Shown: positions 43,676-52,271 of the stretch, piece after piece | How the letters are laid out: every line of letters starts with the position of its first letter | Numbering within the stretch: the first letter of the stretch is position 1 | Source of the DNA: Arthrobacter sp. MYb213 | Lineage (GTDB): Bacteria > Actinomycetota > Actinomycetes > Actinomycetales > Micrococcaceae | NCBI RefSeq assembly: GCF_002979915.1 | Contig: NZ_PCQA01000003.1 | Span: 434,001 to 498,000, forward strand | Reading direction: 5' to 3' | Length of the DNA: 64,000 nucleotides | The notes under the pieces: generated by a model | The model's database searches: none | The model's input: the letters and a program-made list of their open reading frames with translations, nothing else | What the model was told of the DNA's origin: nothing | Position numbers and translations under genes: made by a program

Positions 43676-43700
43676 GGATGCACCGGCCACCGGTGCATCC
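43676..43700 (+). terminator. Hairpin between aldehyde dehydrogenase and MFS genes
   Basis: Perfect 11-bp stem GGATGCACCGG (43676-43686) and CCGGTGCATCC (43690-43700) with a 3-nt loop. Without a T-tract; may attenuate read-through into the MFS gene or protect the upstream mRNA end. Confidence 0.5.
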
Positions 43701-43738
43701 ACTGTGCGCTATGACGGCGCAGAAATGGCAGGACTAAG

Positions 43739-45226
43739 ATGAATGAACCACAGACAAGGCCTGCAGCACCCATAGTGCGCAACGCAGTCCCGGGATTCGC
43801 CGCGGTAGTCGCGGTATTGGTGCTCGCGGAAATCGTTTCGGCTTTTGAACTGTCCATGATGTACGTGACCCTGCCCACCCTGATGGCAGATTTCCAGAAG
43901 GATGCCAGCACCGTGGCCTGGGTAGTCACCATCTACCTATTGGTCTCGGCGTCCGCCGCGTTGCTCGGTGGGCGTCTGGGAGATATGTATGGCCGTCGTA
44001 AGGTCATGCTGGTCGTACTCATATTGGCCGGTATTGGCTCCTTCATTTCGTTAATCGGTGGCAGCCTAGAAATGATCATCATAGGCCGAGGCATCCAAGG
44101 TACCGCCGGTGCGGTCATGGGACTGGCCTTTGGATTGGCCCGTGAGCACCTACAGGAAAAGAAATTGCCGGTAGGAGTTTCCATGATTGGCGCTTCAGCG
44201 CTGATCGCTGGCGCTGGCGGGGCGCTCATTGCCGGTCTGATGATTGATGTTTATTCCTGGCATGGAATTTTCCTCTTTGCTGGGGTGCTGGCTGCCATTG
44301 CAGCTATCGCTGTGTTGCTGGTGATCCCCAAAGACCAGCCACGGCCGAACATTCGCAACCGACAGGACTTGTTTGGCGCTTTGTTGCTACCCATTGGCGC
44401 CTCGGGTCTACTACTAGGATTGTCTAACAGCTCCAAAACTGGTTTTTTCACCGTGCAAGCTGGCGGAATCATCCTTGCCGGTGCCATCGCGGTTGCCGTT
44501 TGGATTTGGTGGGAGCTGCACACCCCTAGCCCGATCGTGAACCTAAGGATGTTCAAAAATAAGCAGATTGCGCTGGTGATGACGGCAACTTTTCTGGCCG
44601 CCGTCGGTCCTATTGGGGGTCTTGCGGTACCCAGTCAGATGGTGCTGCAATATCCACCTGAACTCGGTTTTGGTCTGGGATTCACTGCCACCGCCGCTGG
44701 GACCTTCAGCTGTGTGACAGCACTGGTTGGCTACTTCTTCTCACCTTTAGGTGGCAGGCTTGCCCAAATGTTTGGTGCTCGAATCGTGTTCATAACCGGT
44801 TTGCTGTTGATGACCTGCGCGGTCATTCCGATCGTGTTGTTACTTGGAAACTTGCCGGTGTTTTTGGTGGCTATGACTGTGAACGCGGTGGGTGTTTCCC
44901 TGACCTTCGGGGCCCTACCCAATGTGCTTATCGAGGCTGTGCCAGCATCTCATACCTCGGAGAGTACCGGGACAAACACGATGGTGCGAAATATCGGGCA
45001 ATCCGTGGCGACCGCGATTGGTGCGTTCTTGCTTGCGCGTCGGCAGGATCCGGCGACTTCCTTGGTGGCCGAACAGGGGGTCGGTGACGCCTTCATATTC
45101 GTGGCAGTGTTCGGAGCGCTGTCCTTGATCGTCGCCTGCTTCCTTAACCGCCGTCCGGTGGTGTGGAACCCGGAAAACACGGGTTCTGTAGCTAATGCGC
45201 CGAAATTGGTGCAGGGACGTTCCTAG
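43739..45226 (+). CDS. MFS transporter, DHA2-like (14-TM), cluster copy 2
   Basis: 495 aa, ATG with AGGA upstream. Roughly 14 hydrophobic segments with motif A GRLGDMYGRRKVMLVVLI and GRGIQGTAGAVMGLAFG. Clear paralogue of the carrier at 27703-29202, with the same N-terminal FE(L/T)SM segment and mid-protein RMFK loop. Two related carriers in one catabolic cluster suggest separate uptake and export duties, or carriers for substrate and a shortened product. It is the last gene of operon B and is followed by a hairpin. Confidence 0.88.
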   Translation: MNEPQTRPAAPIVRNAVPGFAAVVAVLVLAEIVSAFELSMMYVTLPTLMADFQKDASTVAWVVTIYLLVSASAALLGGRLGDMYGRRKVMLVVLILAGIGSFISLIGGSLEMIIIGRGIQGTAGAVMGLAFGLAREHLQEKKLPVGVSMIGASALIAGAGGALIAGLMIDVYSWHGIFLFAGVLAAIAAIAVLLVIPKDQPRPNIRNRQDLFGALLLPIGASGLLLGLSNSSKTGFFTVQAGGIILAGAIAVAVWIWWELHTPSPIVNLRMFKNKQIALVMTATFLAAVGPIGGLAVPSQMVLQYPPELGFGLGFTATAAGTFSCVTALVGYFFSPLGGRLAQMFGARIVFITGLLLMTCAVIPIVLLLGNLPVFLVAMTVNAVGVSLTFGALPNVLIEAVPASHTSESTGTNTMVRNIGQSVATAIGAFLLARRQDPATSLVAEQGVGDAFIFVAVFGALSLIVACFLNRRPVVWNPENTGSVANAPKLVQGRS

Positions 45227-45254
45227 CCCGCCGTGCGGCTGCAATTCATGGAAT

Positions 45255-45287
45255 AGGTGCCTTGCGCAAGTACTGCGCCGGGCACCT
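45255..45287 (+). terminator. Hairpin terminator after operon B
   Basis: Outer stem AGGTGCC/GGCACCT (45255-45261, 45281-45287) and inner stem GCGCA/TGCGC around AGTAC, followed by TCC; weak T content. Confidence 0.65.
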
Positions 45288-45344
45288 TCCTGCAGTTAAA
45301 GGGTTATTGCAGGACGCTTGGCATATTCGGCAAGACAACTATAG

Positions 45345-45369
45345 ACAAAAACTAGAATCTAATTATAGT
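45345..45369 (+). promoter_or_regulatory. Putative TetR operator, site 3 (operon C)
   Basis: The left half AAACTAGA (45349-45356) is identical to the operon B site; the right half TCTAATTA (45358-45365) matches at 6 of 8. Outer AC (45345-45346) and AGT (45367-45369) also agree. About 19 of 24 non-central bases match overall. A TAGACA (45342-45347) and TATAGT (45364-45369) with 16-bp spacing could form a promoter with the operator in the spacer. It is 57 bp before the hydratase start. Confidence 0.65.
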
Positions 45370-45425
45370 ATTTAGTAGTTGGTGATCTAACCCACACTCC
45401 CACGACAATCAACGGAAGGCATTTA

Positions 45426-46316
45426 ATGGCCATCTATACCCAGAACATCGGCAAAGTCGTCGAAGGTGAACCGGTGACCTGGACCGGTGACCAAGCATTG
45501 CTCTATGCGTTGAGCATTGGAGTGGGCCGGCCCGACTCTACCGACCGGATCGCATACACCACGGAGAATTCTGCTGGCATCGAGCAACGAGCCTTCCCGA
45601 CCTTTGCTGTAGTTTTGGGGGGAAGCTCAGGCTCGCTTGCAGACTTAGGGGACTTCAGACTTCATCAGATTTTACATGGAGGTCAGTCACTGACCTTGCA
45701 TCAAGAACTACAACCGGCAGGCACCGCTACACCTCGCCACTTTATGAGCGCGGTCTACGACCAGGGCCAAAACGCAATCATCGAGTTGACGACAGAACTG
45801 GTGGACCCGGCCGGACAACTAATGGCCACCAGTATTACCTCAATGGTGATTCGCGGGGAGAACGGCTACGGTCCACGACCTCCGATCGCCTTGGGCTGGG
45901 TGGACCGACAAGAGCCAGCGGACAAGATTGTCCAGAGCCCAACCAGTACCGACCAAGCTTTGCTCTATCGGCTGAACGGCGATAAGAACCCGCTGCACTC
46001 CGACCCGGCGATGGCCCAGAAGATCGGATTCGAACGTCCAATTCTGCATGGGCTTTGCACCTACGCTATGGCCGCCGAAGCGTTGCTGCGCTCGGTAGAC
46101 CAGCTAGCTGAAAAGGGTCTGGGTTCAATTTCAGCTCGTTTCGCCGCTCCTGTCATCCCCGGGCAGACCTTGACCACACATATCTGGAACACGACTGAAG
46201 GCGCAAACTTTCAGGTCCTATGTGAAGGCAAAGTGGTGCTTGACCGCGGTGTCGCTATCGCTATCGGGAACCGAGCAGCATCAACCACACCGGCTTTGGA
46301 TAACGCGAAAGTCTAA
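45426..46316 (+). CDS. Two-domain MaoC hydratase (ChsH3/hydratase-2-like)
   Basis: 296 aa, ATG with GGAAGG. N-terminal MaoC_N-type half with WTGDQALLYALSIGVG and RAFPTFAVVLGG. C-terminal MaoC half with the hydratase-2 signature YRLNGDKNPLHSDPAMAQKIGFERPILHGLCTYA (~178-211), carrying the catalytic Asp and His. R-specific enoyl-CoA hydratase or dehydratase. By length and order it resembles ChsH3 (Rv3538), assigned to an earlier turn of steroid side-chain beta-oxidation. It could therefore hydrate the C24 enoyl-CoA made by the fused dehydrogenase. First gene of operon C. Confidence 0.85.
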   Translation: MAIYTQNIGKVVEGEPVTWTGDQALLYALSIGVGRPDSTDRIAYTTENSAGIEQRAFPTFAVVLGGSSGSLADLGDFRLHQILHGGQSLTLHQELQPAGTATPRHFMSAVYDQGQNAIIELTTELVDPAGQLMATSITSMVIRGENGYGPRPPIALGWVDRQEPADKIVQSPTSTDQALLYRLNGDKNPLHSDPAMAQKIGFERPILHGLCTYAMAAEALLRSVDQLAEKGLGSISARFAAPVIPGQTLTTHIWNTTEGANFQVLCEGKVVLDRGVAIAIGNRAASTTPALDNAKV

Positions 46317-46344
46317 GACTACCTACCTGAGAGAGGTCAAAGTA

Positions 46345-47112
46345 ATGAAAATTGCAGTACTGATCAAACAGGTTCCAGACACCGAGGAACCGCGCAAGCT
46401 TGCCGCAAGCGGCCATTTAGACCGCAACGAAGCTGAATTAATTGCTGACGAAATTACAGAACGTGCACTGGAAGTAGCGCTGAAAGTCAAAGATGGTGAT
46501 AAGAAGACCGAAATTATCGCTGTGACCCTAGGCCCTGGTTCCGCAACCGACGCACTGCGTAAAGCGCTGTCATTGGGGGCAGACTCGGCGATGCACATTC
46601 AAGATGAGTCTCTGGCTGGATCCGACGCGGTGAGCACCGCCCGCGCGCTAGCCGAAGCGTTGCGCAAGATAGACGCCGACGCGATCCTCGCCGGAGGTGA
46701 GTCTACCGACGGTCGCGGTGGCGTCGTACCGGCCATGGTGGCCGAACTGCTGGGACTGCCCTTTGCCGGGCCACTGGCAGCAGTGGATTTCGAAGGCAGC
46801 AAAGTAACCGGTCAACGTCCTGTAGCCGGAGGCAATCAACAGGTCAGCGTCGGGTTGCCTGCGGTCCTCACCGTGACCGAGAGCGTGGGAGAAGCACGTT
46901 TTCCGAAGTTCAAGGGCATCATGACTGCCAAACGCAAACCTATTAATGCAGAAGACGCGGCCTCACTTGGACTGACCGTAGATCATGCGACCGGCAACCG
47001 CGTGCTTTCTTCCGCTGTCCGTCCGCCACGCAGCTCAGGACAGATCATCCAAGATGAAGGCGATGCCGTCCAGCGACTTATCGCCTACCTCGAATCCGAA
47101 CAGCTCATCTGA
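46345..47112 (+). CDS. etfB: Electron transfer flavoprotein beta subunit
   Basis: 255 aa from ATG 46345, GAGAGG upstream. EtfB fold: [14 protein letters not shown] start, [60 protein letters not shown] (AMP-binding region) and the recognition loop region [22 protein letters not shown]. With EtfA it accepts electrons from the acyl-CoA dehydrogenases of operons A and B in the cytosol. It lies 28 bp after the hydratase gene. Confidence 0.95.
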   Translation: MKIAVLIKQVPDTEEPRKLAASGHLDRNEAELIADEITERALEVALKVKDGDKKTEIIAVTLGPGSATDALRKALSLGADSAMHIQDESLAGSDAVSTARALAEALRKIDADAILAGGESTDGRGGVVPAMVAELLGLPFAGPLAAVDFEGSKVTGQRPVAGGNQQVSVGLPAVLTVTESVGEARFPKFKGIMTAKRKPINAEDAASLGLTVDHATGNRVLSSAVRPPRSSGQIIQDEGDAVQRLIAYLESEQLI

Positions 47113-47125
47113 AAGGCACATACAC

Positions 47126-48109
47126 ATGACTGACATCTTGATTCACGTGGAGATTTCTCCCGACGGCACTCCTGCTTCGAACACTGGACACCTGCTGGCA
47201 CTGGCAAGGGGTTTAGGGAGGCCGGTAGCGGTTGCCGCAGTTGGGCCAGATGATGGTGCTGTCCCGCTAGGGCAAGCGCTGGGAGCGCTCGGCGCACAGG
47301 TGTGCTTTATTGCGCAGACCGAGGCAGCAACGAATACAATTGCCGGCGGCGGCACTGAAGCACTGCAAGCGGCCTTAGAGCGTTTTGATGCTTCGACCGT
47401 ATTATGCGCCAGTACCCCTGACGGCCGAGAAGTGTTGGCCCGGCTAGCAATCCGCACTGACGCTCGATTGTTGCTTGAAGCTCAGACGCTACGCCTGGCC
47501 GGAGAGCAGCTGATCGCCAGCCACTCCGTCTTCGGCGGAAACTACACCACCGAATCCACCCTTGGCTCATCCTTAGCATTGGTGACAGTGGCATCCTCAG
47601 GTACCCAACCTCCCGCGGCAATTGATGCTCCGGAAATCATCATCGAGACGTTGGCTGTAAACGAAACTGGCTGCAGCCTGCAAGATTTCACGCAGGCACA
47701 GTCCCGTGCTGAGCGTCCAGAATTGCGTGGAGCACAGATCGTAGTCTCCGGTGGTCGTGGTCTAGCGTCCCAAGAGAACTTCAGTCTTATTGAAGACTTG
47801 GCCGACTCACTTAAGGCTGGGCTAGGGGCTTCGCGAGCAGCGGTCGACGCAGGCTATGTAGAGCAATCACATCAGGTTGGACAGACCGGCGTGAGCGTTT
47901 CGCCTCAGCTGTATCTAGCGGTCGGTATATCTGGAGCCATTCAGCACTTGGCTGGTATGCAGACAGCAAAGCGCATTGTTGCGATTAACAGAGATGAAAA
48001 CGCACCAATTTTCTCCATTGCTGATTTTGGCATTGTTGGGGATCTATTCCAGATCCTTCCGCAACTGACTGAACAGATCCAAGCCAAGCGATCAGTATCC
48101 GCCGGTTAG
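47126..48109 (+). CDS. etfA: Electron transfer flavoprotein alpha subunit
   Basis: 327 aa from ATG 47126, GAAAGG upstream. The C-terminal FAD domain has [49 protein letters not shown] and [18 protein letters not shown], all hallmarks of EtfA. The N-terminal domain is more divergent and short. Forms the ETF heterodimer with EtfB (13-bp spacing). A dedicated ETF inside a catabolic cluster suggests a specialised electron route; it is followed 16 bp later by a b-type cytochrome gene. Confidence 0.95.
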   Translation: MTDILIHVEISPDGTPASNTGHLLALARGLGRPVAVAAVGPDDGAVPLGQALGALGAQVCFIAQTEAATNTIAGGGTEALQAALERFDASTVLCASTPDGREVLARLAIRTDARLLLEAQTLRLAGEQLIASHSVFGGNYTTESTLGSSLALVTVASSGTQPPAAIDAPEIIIETLAVNETGCSLQDFTQAQSRAERPELRGAQIVVSGGRGLASQENFSLIEDLADSLKAGLGASRAAVDAGYVEQSHQVGQTGVSVSPQLYLAVGISGAIQHLAGMQTAKRIVAINRDENAPIFSIADFGIVGDLFQILPQLTEQIQAKRSVSAG

Positions 48110-48125
48110 GCAGGGAGAACCTACC

Positions 48126-49073
48126 ATGACGATGACTATGAAAAACGGAACTACGCCGCAGAATAAGAACCCGGGAAACCAGGTCTTGAAAAAAACAAAG
48201 TTTGTTGTCGGACTGGTGGTGATCTTGGCTGCTCTGGTGTTGCTGGCTCGCTGGTGGAGCGGCACCGCGACGGGAACGCAGTTCATCGCCAGCTACTCGG
48301 GACATTCGAACCTGCCACAAAATGCTCCGACAGGTATTCCTGCATGGCTGGGCTGGCAGCACTTCTTGAACGCCTTTTTCTTGATTCTGATCATTCGTTC
48401 AGGCTGGTTGATCCGCACTACAACCCGGCCCAAAGCATATTGGAGCAGAAATAATACGGGTCTGTTCAAAACCAAAGGCAAGGCAAAGAAGATCAGCCTG
48501 GAAATTTGGGTGCACTTGTGCTTTGACGTGTTGTGGCTGGCAAATGGTGTGGTTTTTATTGCGATGCTTTTCGCGACCGGTGCGTGGATGCGCATAGTCC
48601 CGACAAGTTGGGATGTATTTCCTAACGCGTTTAGCTCCGGTATCCAGTACTTATCTTTGGAATGGCCGCAGGAGAACGGATGGTTGTACTATAACGCCCT
48701 GCAGCTGCTGGCTTACTTTGTGGTGGTCTTCATTGCCGCGCCGCTAGCGGCCATAACTGGCTTGCGTATGTCGCCGGTCTGGAACGAAAAATGGGCAGTG
48801 GCAAACAAGATCTTGCCGATAGAAGCTGCACGCAAACTACACTTTCCGGTCATGCTGTTCTTCGCTTCATTTATACTCATGCATGTGTTGTTGGTGATGC
48901 TCACCGGAGTCCGGTCAAACCTCAACCACATGTTTGCTGCGAGGAGTGATGACGGATGGCTAGGGGTAATTCTCTTCAGTATTGCGGTATTTTTAACGGC
49001 TTTGGCCTGGCTGGCCTGCCGGCCGATTATCGTCCGCAGCGTGGCAGGGTTAACCGGGAAAATCTCCAAATAG
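48126..49073 (+). CDS. Cytochrome b561-type membrane protein, putative electron acceptor of ETF
   Basis: 315 aa with about five or six transmembrane helices. Histidines positioned for heme binding occur in LGWQHFLNAFF, EIWVHLCFDVLWLANG and KLHFPVMLFFASFILMHVLL, the pattern of di-heme cytochrome b/b561-like proteins of the molybdoenzyme and thiosulfate-reductase membrane subunit type. No partner dehydrogenase is encoded here; its neighbours are EtfB and EtfA (16-bp spacing). ETF-derived electrons could therefore enter the menaquinone pool through it instead of classical ETF-quinone oxidoreductase. That role is inference only. Ends operon C. Confidence 0.75.
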   Translation: MTMTMKNGTTPQNKNPGNQVLKKTKFVVGLVVILAALVLLARWWSGTATGTQFIASYSGHSNLPQNAPTGIPAWLGWQHFLNAFFLILIIRSGWLIRTTTRPKAYWSRNNTGLFKTKGKAKKISLEIWVHLCFDVLWLANGVVFIAMLFATGAWMRIVPTSWDVFPNAFSSGIQYLSLEWPQENGWLYYNALQLLAYFVVVFIAAPLAAITGLRMSPVWNEKWAVANKILPIEAARKLHFPVMLFFASFILMHVLLVMLTGVRSNLNHMFAARSDDGWLGVILFSIAVFLTALAWLACRPIIVRSVAGLTGKISK

Positions 49074-49129
49074 CCATAGACCGCCCGGACCCATAACTTT
49101 GGATCTGGAAACTTAGTCGAGTTACCAAT

Positions 49130-49158
49130 GTGGCGCGTACATTTTATGTACGCGCCAC
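49130..49158. terminator. Bidirectional hairpin terminator after operon C
   Basis: Perfect 12-bp stem GTGGCGCGTACA (49130-49141) and TGTACGCGCCAC (49147-49158) with loop TTTTA, between operon C and the minus-strand ligase remnant. Confidence 0.8.
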
Positions 49159-49207
49159 CTCTGCAGAACAGTTCACCCCAAAACTATCGCGCTGATTCAG
49201 TCAGGAC

Positions 49208-49372
49208 TCAGGCCTTAGTATCGCGCAAAACCTTTTTCGAAATCTTCCCGGTTGGAGTCTTAGGAATGTTCTCCACAAAATGGATGATCAGTCCGAGGAC
49301 AAATTCCAGGATATGGCGGAGGGCGTTGTAGCTCTCGTCATTGGTGGAGTTCAAACACACTGAGGCGTGCAT
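49208..49372 (-). pseudogene. Remnant of the C-terminus of an AMP-forming acyl-CoA synthetase
   Basis: On the minus strand a 54-codon frame ends with HFVENIPKTPTGKISKKVLR, the A10 motif of ANL ligases that contains the catalytic lysine, then a stop codon. A recognisable ILEFVLGLIIHFVE precedes it; upstream (higher coordinates) similarity fades within about 20 codons. No adenylation core or P-loop is found in the 130 bp beyond. It is therefore the eroded tail of a ligase gene, with the rest deleted. It sits convergent to the side-chain cluster and may be a relic of a once larger cluster. Confidence 0.75.
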
Positions 49373-49500
49373 GGTGACGTTCGTAGTGCGAATCTTTCTG
49401 CACTGTGAAACAATTCGGGTTCATGCATTTGAAATACATGTCAGATGCTATTACTGACCGAATTACGAGTCACCGCTAACGCGCCCCAAGATGGAGCAAA

Positions 49501-50811
49501 ATGTCGCCGAAACATCGGTCCTTCCTGTCCAAGACCCTGACCGCTATTGCGGTGGCGACATTTCTGATCTCGGGCAGCACCCTCCCAGCACAGGCGGTCC
49601 CGTCTACCGCCCACGTTAGCGTCGCGGTACCGGCCGCAAAGACCAACGTTGCCAAGGTCAAAACCACAGCGAACCTGAATATGCGCTCCGGGACAAGTAC
49701 CAAGCACAAGGTACTGAGAACTATCCCAAAGGGAAAAGTCGTCCCAGTTTCGGCAGTGGCCTCCAATGGTTGGTATCAAGTGAAATACCAAAACAAAACC
49801 GGCTGGGTCTCCAACAAGTACGTCACCGTTGTCGCTAAACGTTCGGCGCCAAAGGCCCCTGTTCCTAAAAATACCAAGACTAAAAAGGTCAATCTGTGGG
49901 TGGCCACCAAATCCACGGTCAACCTGCGCAAAGGCGCAGGCACCTCTCACGCGGTAGTTCGAAGTATTCCAAAGCATTCGGCTGCAAAGGCCACCGCCCA
50001 GGCACCCAATGGCTGGTACAAAGTTACCTATAAGAAAAAATCCGGTTGGATCTCAAATAAGTACGTCATTACCTGCACTAAAGGCTGTCAGGAAGATACG
50101 GGAAATTACACCACCAACCGCGCAGGGCTCAACGACAGGTACTTCACCAAGTCAAATGGTGCCGATCTTTACTCTGCCGCGGGCAAGAGGCTGCGCATTG
50201 GCGACATTCCCAAAAATTCAGTCGTGTATCGCGACATCAAGTGGGAGAAGGCCGGTGGCCAGATAACTGGCTGGTACCTTGTGCGCACCCAGGGTATGGA
50301 TGGCTGGATGAAAGCATCGGCGCTTACCCGTAAGAACACCGCCGCAACCTCAAACAGCAAAGGCATCACCCGGAAGCAAGCGCTCAAACAACGCAACGGA
50401 AAGCTCCCAGCAACGATGCTGGTAGCGATTCCTTGGGATAAAGAGAAAACGCTGATCGCAGCCCCGGCGGTCAAAGATCTGACTCGGCTGAATACAGCGT
50501 TCAAGAAGAAGTTTGGCAAGAACCTCGACATTGACTTGGCTTACCGAACGTTGGACACGCAAAACTACTATTACAACGAGTTGGGCCCCTACATTGCGGC
50601 GAAACCAGGCACCTCAAATCATGGCTGGGGTCTGGCCATCGATGTTCCTGAGTCCTACAACTATTCGTTCAAAGGCAAGTACTACAAATGGTTAAAAACC
50701 AATTCGAAAAAGTACAACTGGACGCACCGAAAAAACCTTGAGGAATTCCGCTCAAATGGCACACGCAACCCCTACGCGGAAGCATGGCACTTTGAATACA
50801 ACGGAAAATAG
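49501..50811 (+). CDS. Secreted SH3b-repeat protein with VanY-like D,D-carboxypeptidase domain
   Basis: 436 aa. Signal peptide of ~32 residues (cleavage near AQA). Two clear SH3b modules (~58-115 TTANLNMRSGTSTKHKVLRT... and ~135-195 KSTVNLRKGAGTSHAVVRS...) are followed by a third, divergent one (~215-275). The C-terminal M15B peptidase domain (~310-436) has the zinc motif SNHGWGLAID and the final EAWHFEY. The SH3b modules bind peptidoglycan and the M15 domain trims D-Ala-D-Ala stem peptides outside the cell. The lysine-rich composition suits cell-wall binding. Ends 16 bp from the convergent zwf gene. Confidence 0.88.
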   Translation: MSPKHRSFLSKTLTAIAVATFLISGSTLPAQAVPSTAHVSVAVPAAKTNVAKVKTTANLNMRSGTSTKHKVLRTIPKGKVVPVSAVASNGWYQVKYQNKTGWVSNKYVTVVAKRSAPKAPVPKNTKTKKVNLWVATKSTVNLRKGAGTSHAVVRSIPKHSAAKATAQAPNGWYKVTYKKKSGWISNKYVITCTKGCQEDTGNYTTNRAGLNDRYFTKSNGADLYSAAGKRLRIGDIPKNSVVYRDIKWEKAGGQITGWYLVRTQGMDGWMKASALTRKNTAATSNSKGITRKQALKQRNGKLPATMLVAIPWDKEKTLIAAPAVKDLTRLNTAFKKKFGKNLDIDLAYRTLDTQNYYYNELGPYIAAKPGTSNHGWGLAIDVPESYNYSFKGKYYKWLKTNSKKYNWTHRKNLEEFRSNGTRNPYAEAWHFEYNGK

Positions 50812-50827
50812 TAGGTAAAAATGCTGC

Positions 50828-52198
50828 TTAGGATTGCTCAGGCAGCTGGGGGCCTTCGCTGCCGGCGGGGTAGTCCTGCAACGGTACCGAACCGTCGTCG
50901 AATCCACGCTGAATTTCTCCAATAAGCCGCCAACATTCCTCTGACGCATCTCCGCGGACACTGAAGGTGGCATCGGCATCTAGGATGCCGCGCAAAACGT
51001 TTCCGTATGAGGACAGGATCGGATCAGCGGTATCGGTTTGCGCGGTCACCCGGTTCATTCCGCGCGCATCAAAAGGCCCACCAACGTTCAGCTCGAACCC
51101 AAGCTGCCCGGACTTGAGCAACAACCGTAACCTGTCTCCGGCAACGCGCCCCCGGTGTGGGAATTGCGGATATTCGTGGGCAGGCCTGCGGAAGTTGATC
51201 ACCAACTCCTTGCAGGGTTCACCGATTGCCTTACCCGAACGCAACGTCACCGGAACTCCGGTCCAGCGCCAACTATCGACTTCCAAGGTGACCTGTGCGA
51301 AGGTCTCGGTATTTCTTGCTGGGTCTACTCCCGGTTCAGAAATGTAATCGGGGAACTTCTTACCGTCGATTTCACCTGCAGTGTATCGACCGCGCACCAC
51401 ACATCGTGCCGGGTCCTCATCCCAGAGCCGGGTTGAGCGCAACACGTGCGCGGTTAGCGCAGGAAGCTCCACCGCATCGATGCGAGAAGGCGGTTCCATC
51501 ATCACCAGTGCCATCACCTGCAGTAGGTGAGATTGGATCATGTCGCGCAACGCGCCACTGGAATCATAAAACCCGGCACGTCCCTCCAGACCCAGAGTTT
51601 CATCGTAATTAATCTCAATGGATTCAACATGCTCACGGTTCAGCAACGGCTCAAGCATCCGATTGGCGAAGCGCAAGCCGGTAAACGAATGTACCGAGGG
51701 CATATTCAGGAAATGATCTACCCTGAAAGTTTGTGATTCGGGGACCAGCTTGCCAACCAAACGATTTAGTTCTCGCGCAGATTCTAGGTCGTGGCCAATT
51801 GGCTTTTCAAGAGCCAAGATCAGATCTTCGGGGAGGTTCAATTCGTTGAGTACTTCTAAAGACTTCATTGTCACCTGTGGTGGCAGCGCAAAGTACAAGC
51901 ACACCGGAGATTCCAACTCATCGAACAGCTTCTGTAGATCGCTGGCACTGGTGGCGTCACAGGCGGTGAAGGTTGTGGTTTTCAGCGAGTAATCAACCGC
52001 CGGGCCACTGGCTTGAACGCTGGCGAACGCGGTAGTTATCGTTTCTTCCCACGCTTCATCGGGTTGCCGGTCCGCGCCAGTGACGGTGACCCGACGCTCT
52101 GGTTGCGCGGTCAGCAAAGTTGCCAGTCCGGGCAAAAGTAATCTTGAGGTGAGATCTCCGGTAGCGCCGAGAATGACAAGATTTTTGATGCTGTCCAT
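50828..52198 (-). CDS. zwf: Glucose-6-phosphate dehydrogenase, divergent form
   Basis: 456 aa. NADP site GATGDLTSRLLLP at the N-terminus, EKPIGHDL (~128-135) and the active-site region RVDHFLNMPSV (~158-168). The catalytic His in DHF is kept, but the usual RIDHYLGKE lysine/glutamate is replaced by NMP, which places it in a divergent actinobacterial branch. It oxidises glucose 6-phosphate to 6-phosphogluconolactone, the entry to the pentose phosphate pathway, giving NADPH. It stands apart from tal/opcA/pgl genes, so it may be a second isozyme. Divergent from the GH15 gene with a 73-bp shared upstream region. Confidence 0.87.
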   Translation of the reverse strand: MDSIKNLVILGATGDLTSRLLLPGLATLLTAQPERRVTVTGADRQPDEAWEETITTAFASVQASGPAVDYSLKTTTFTACDATSASDLQKLFDELESPVCLYFALPPQVTMKSLEVLNELNLPEDLILALEKPIGHDLESARELNRLVGKLVPESQTFRVDHFLNMPSVHSFTGLRFANRMLEPLLNREHVESIEINYDETLGLEGRAGFYDSSGALRDMIQSHLLQVMALVMMEPPSRIDAVELPALTAHVLRSTRLWDEDPARCVVRGRYTAGEIDGKKFPDYISEPGVDPARNTETFAQVTLEVDSWRWTGVPVTLRSGKAIGEPCKELVINFRRPAHEYPQFPHRGRVAGDRLRLLLKSGQLGFELNVGGPFDARGMNRVTAQTDTADPILSSYGNVLRGILDADATFSVRGDASEECWRLIGEIQRGFDDGSVPLQDYPAGSEGPQLPEQS

Positions 52199-52271
52199 AT
52201 TCGCACCCTACTCCTTGTCTTCGCGGAACTGTACCCTTTCAATGAACCGCACATGCTGTTTGAATGAAGCT

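Noticed and set aside
27703-45226. Interpreting the two DHA2-like carriers as drug-resistance genes
   Set aside because: Their position inside the catabolic operons and close mutual similarity argue for pathway-related transport instead.
49412-49464. AATTCGG...CCGAATT separated inverted repeat before the VanY-like gene
   Set aside because: Only 7-bp arms 39 nt apart; expected by chance in a window of this size.
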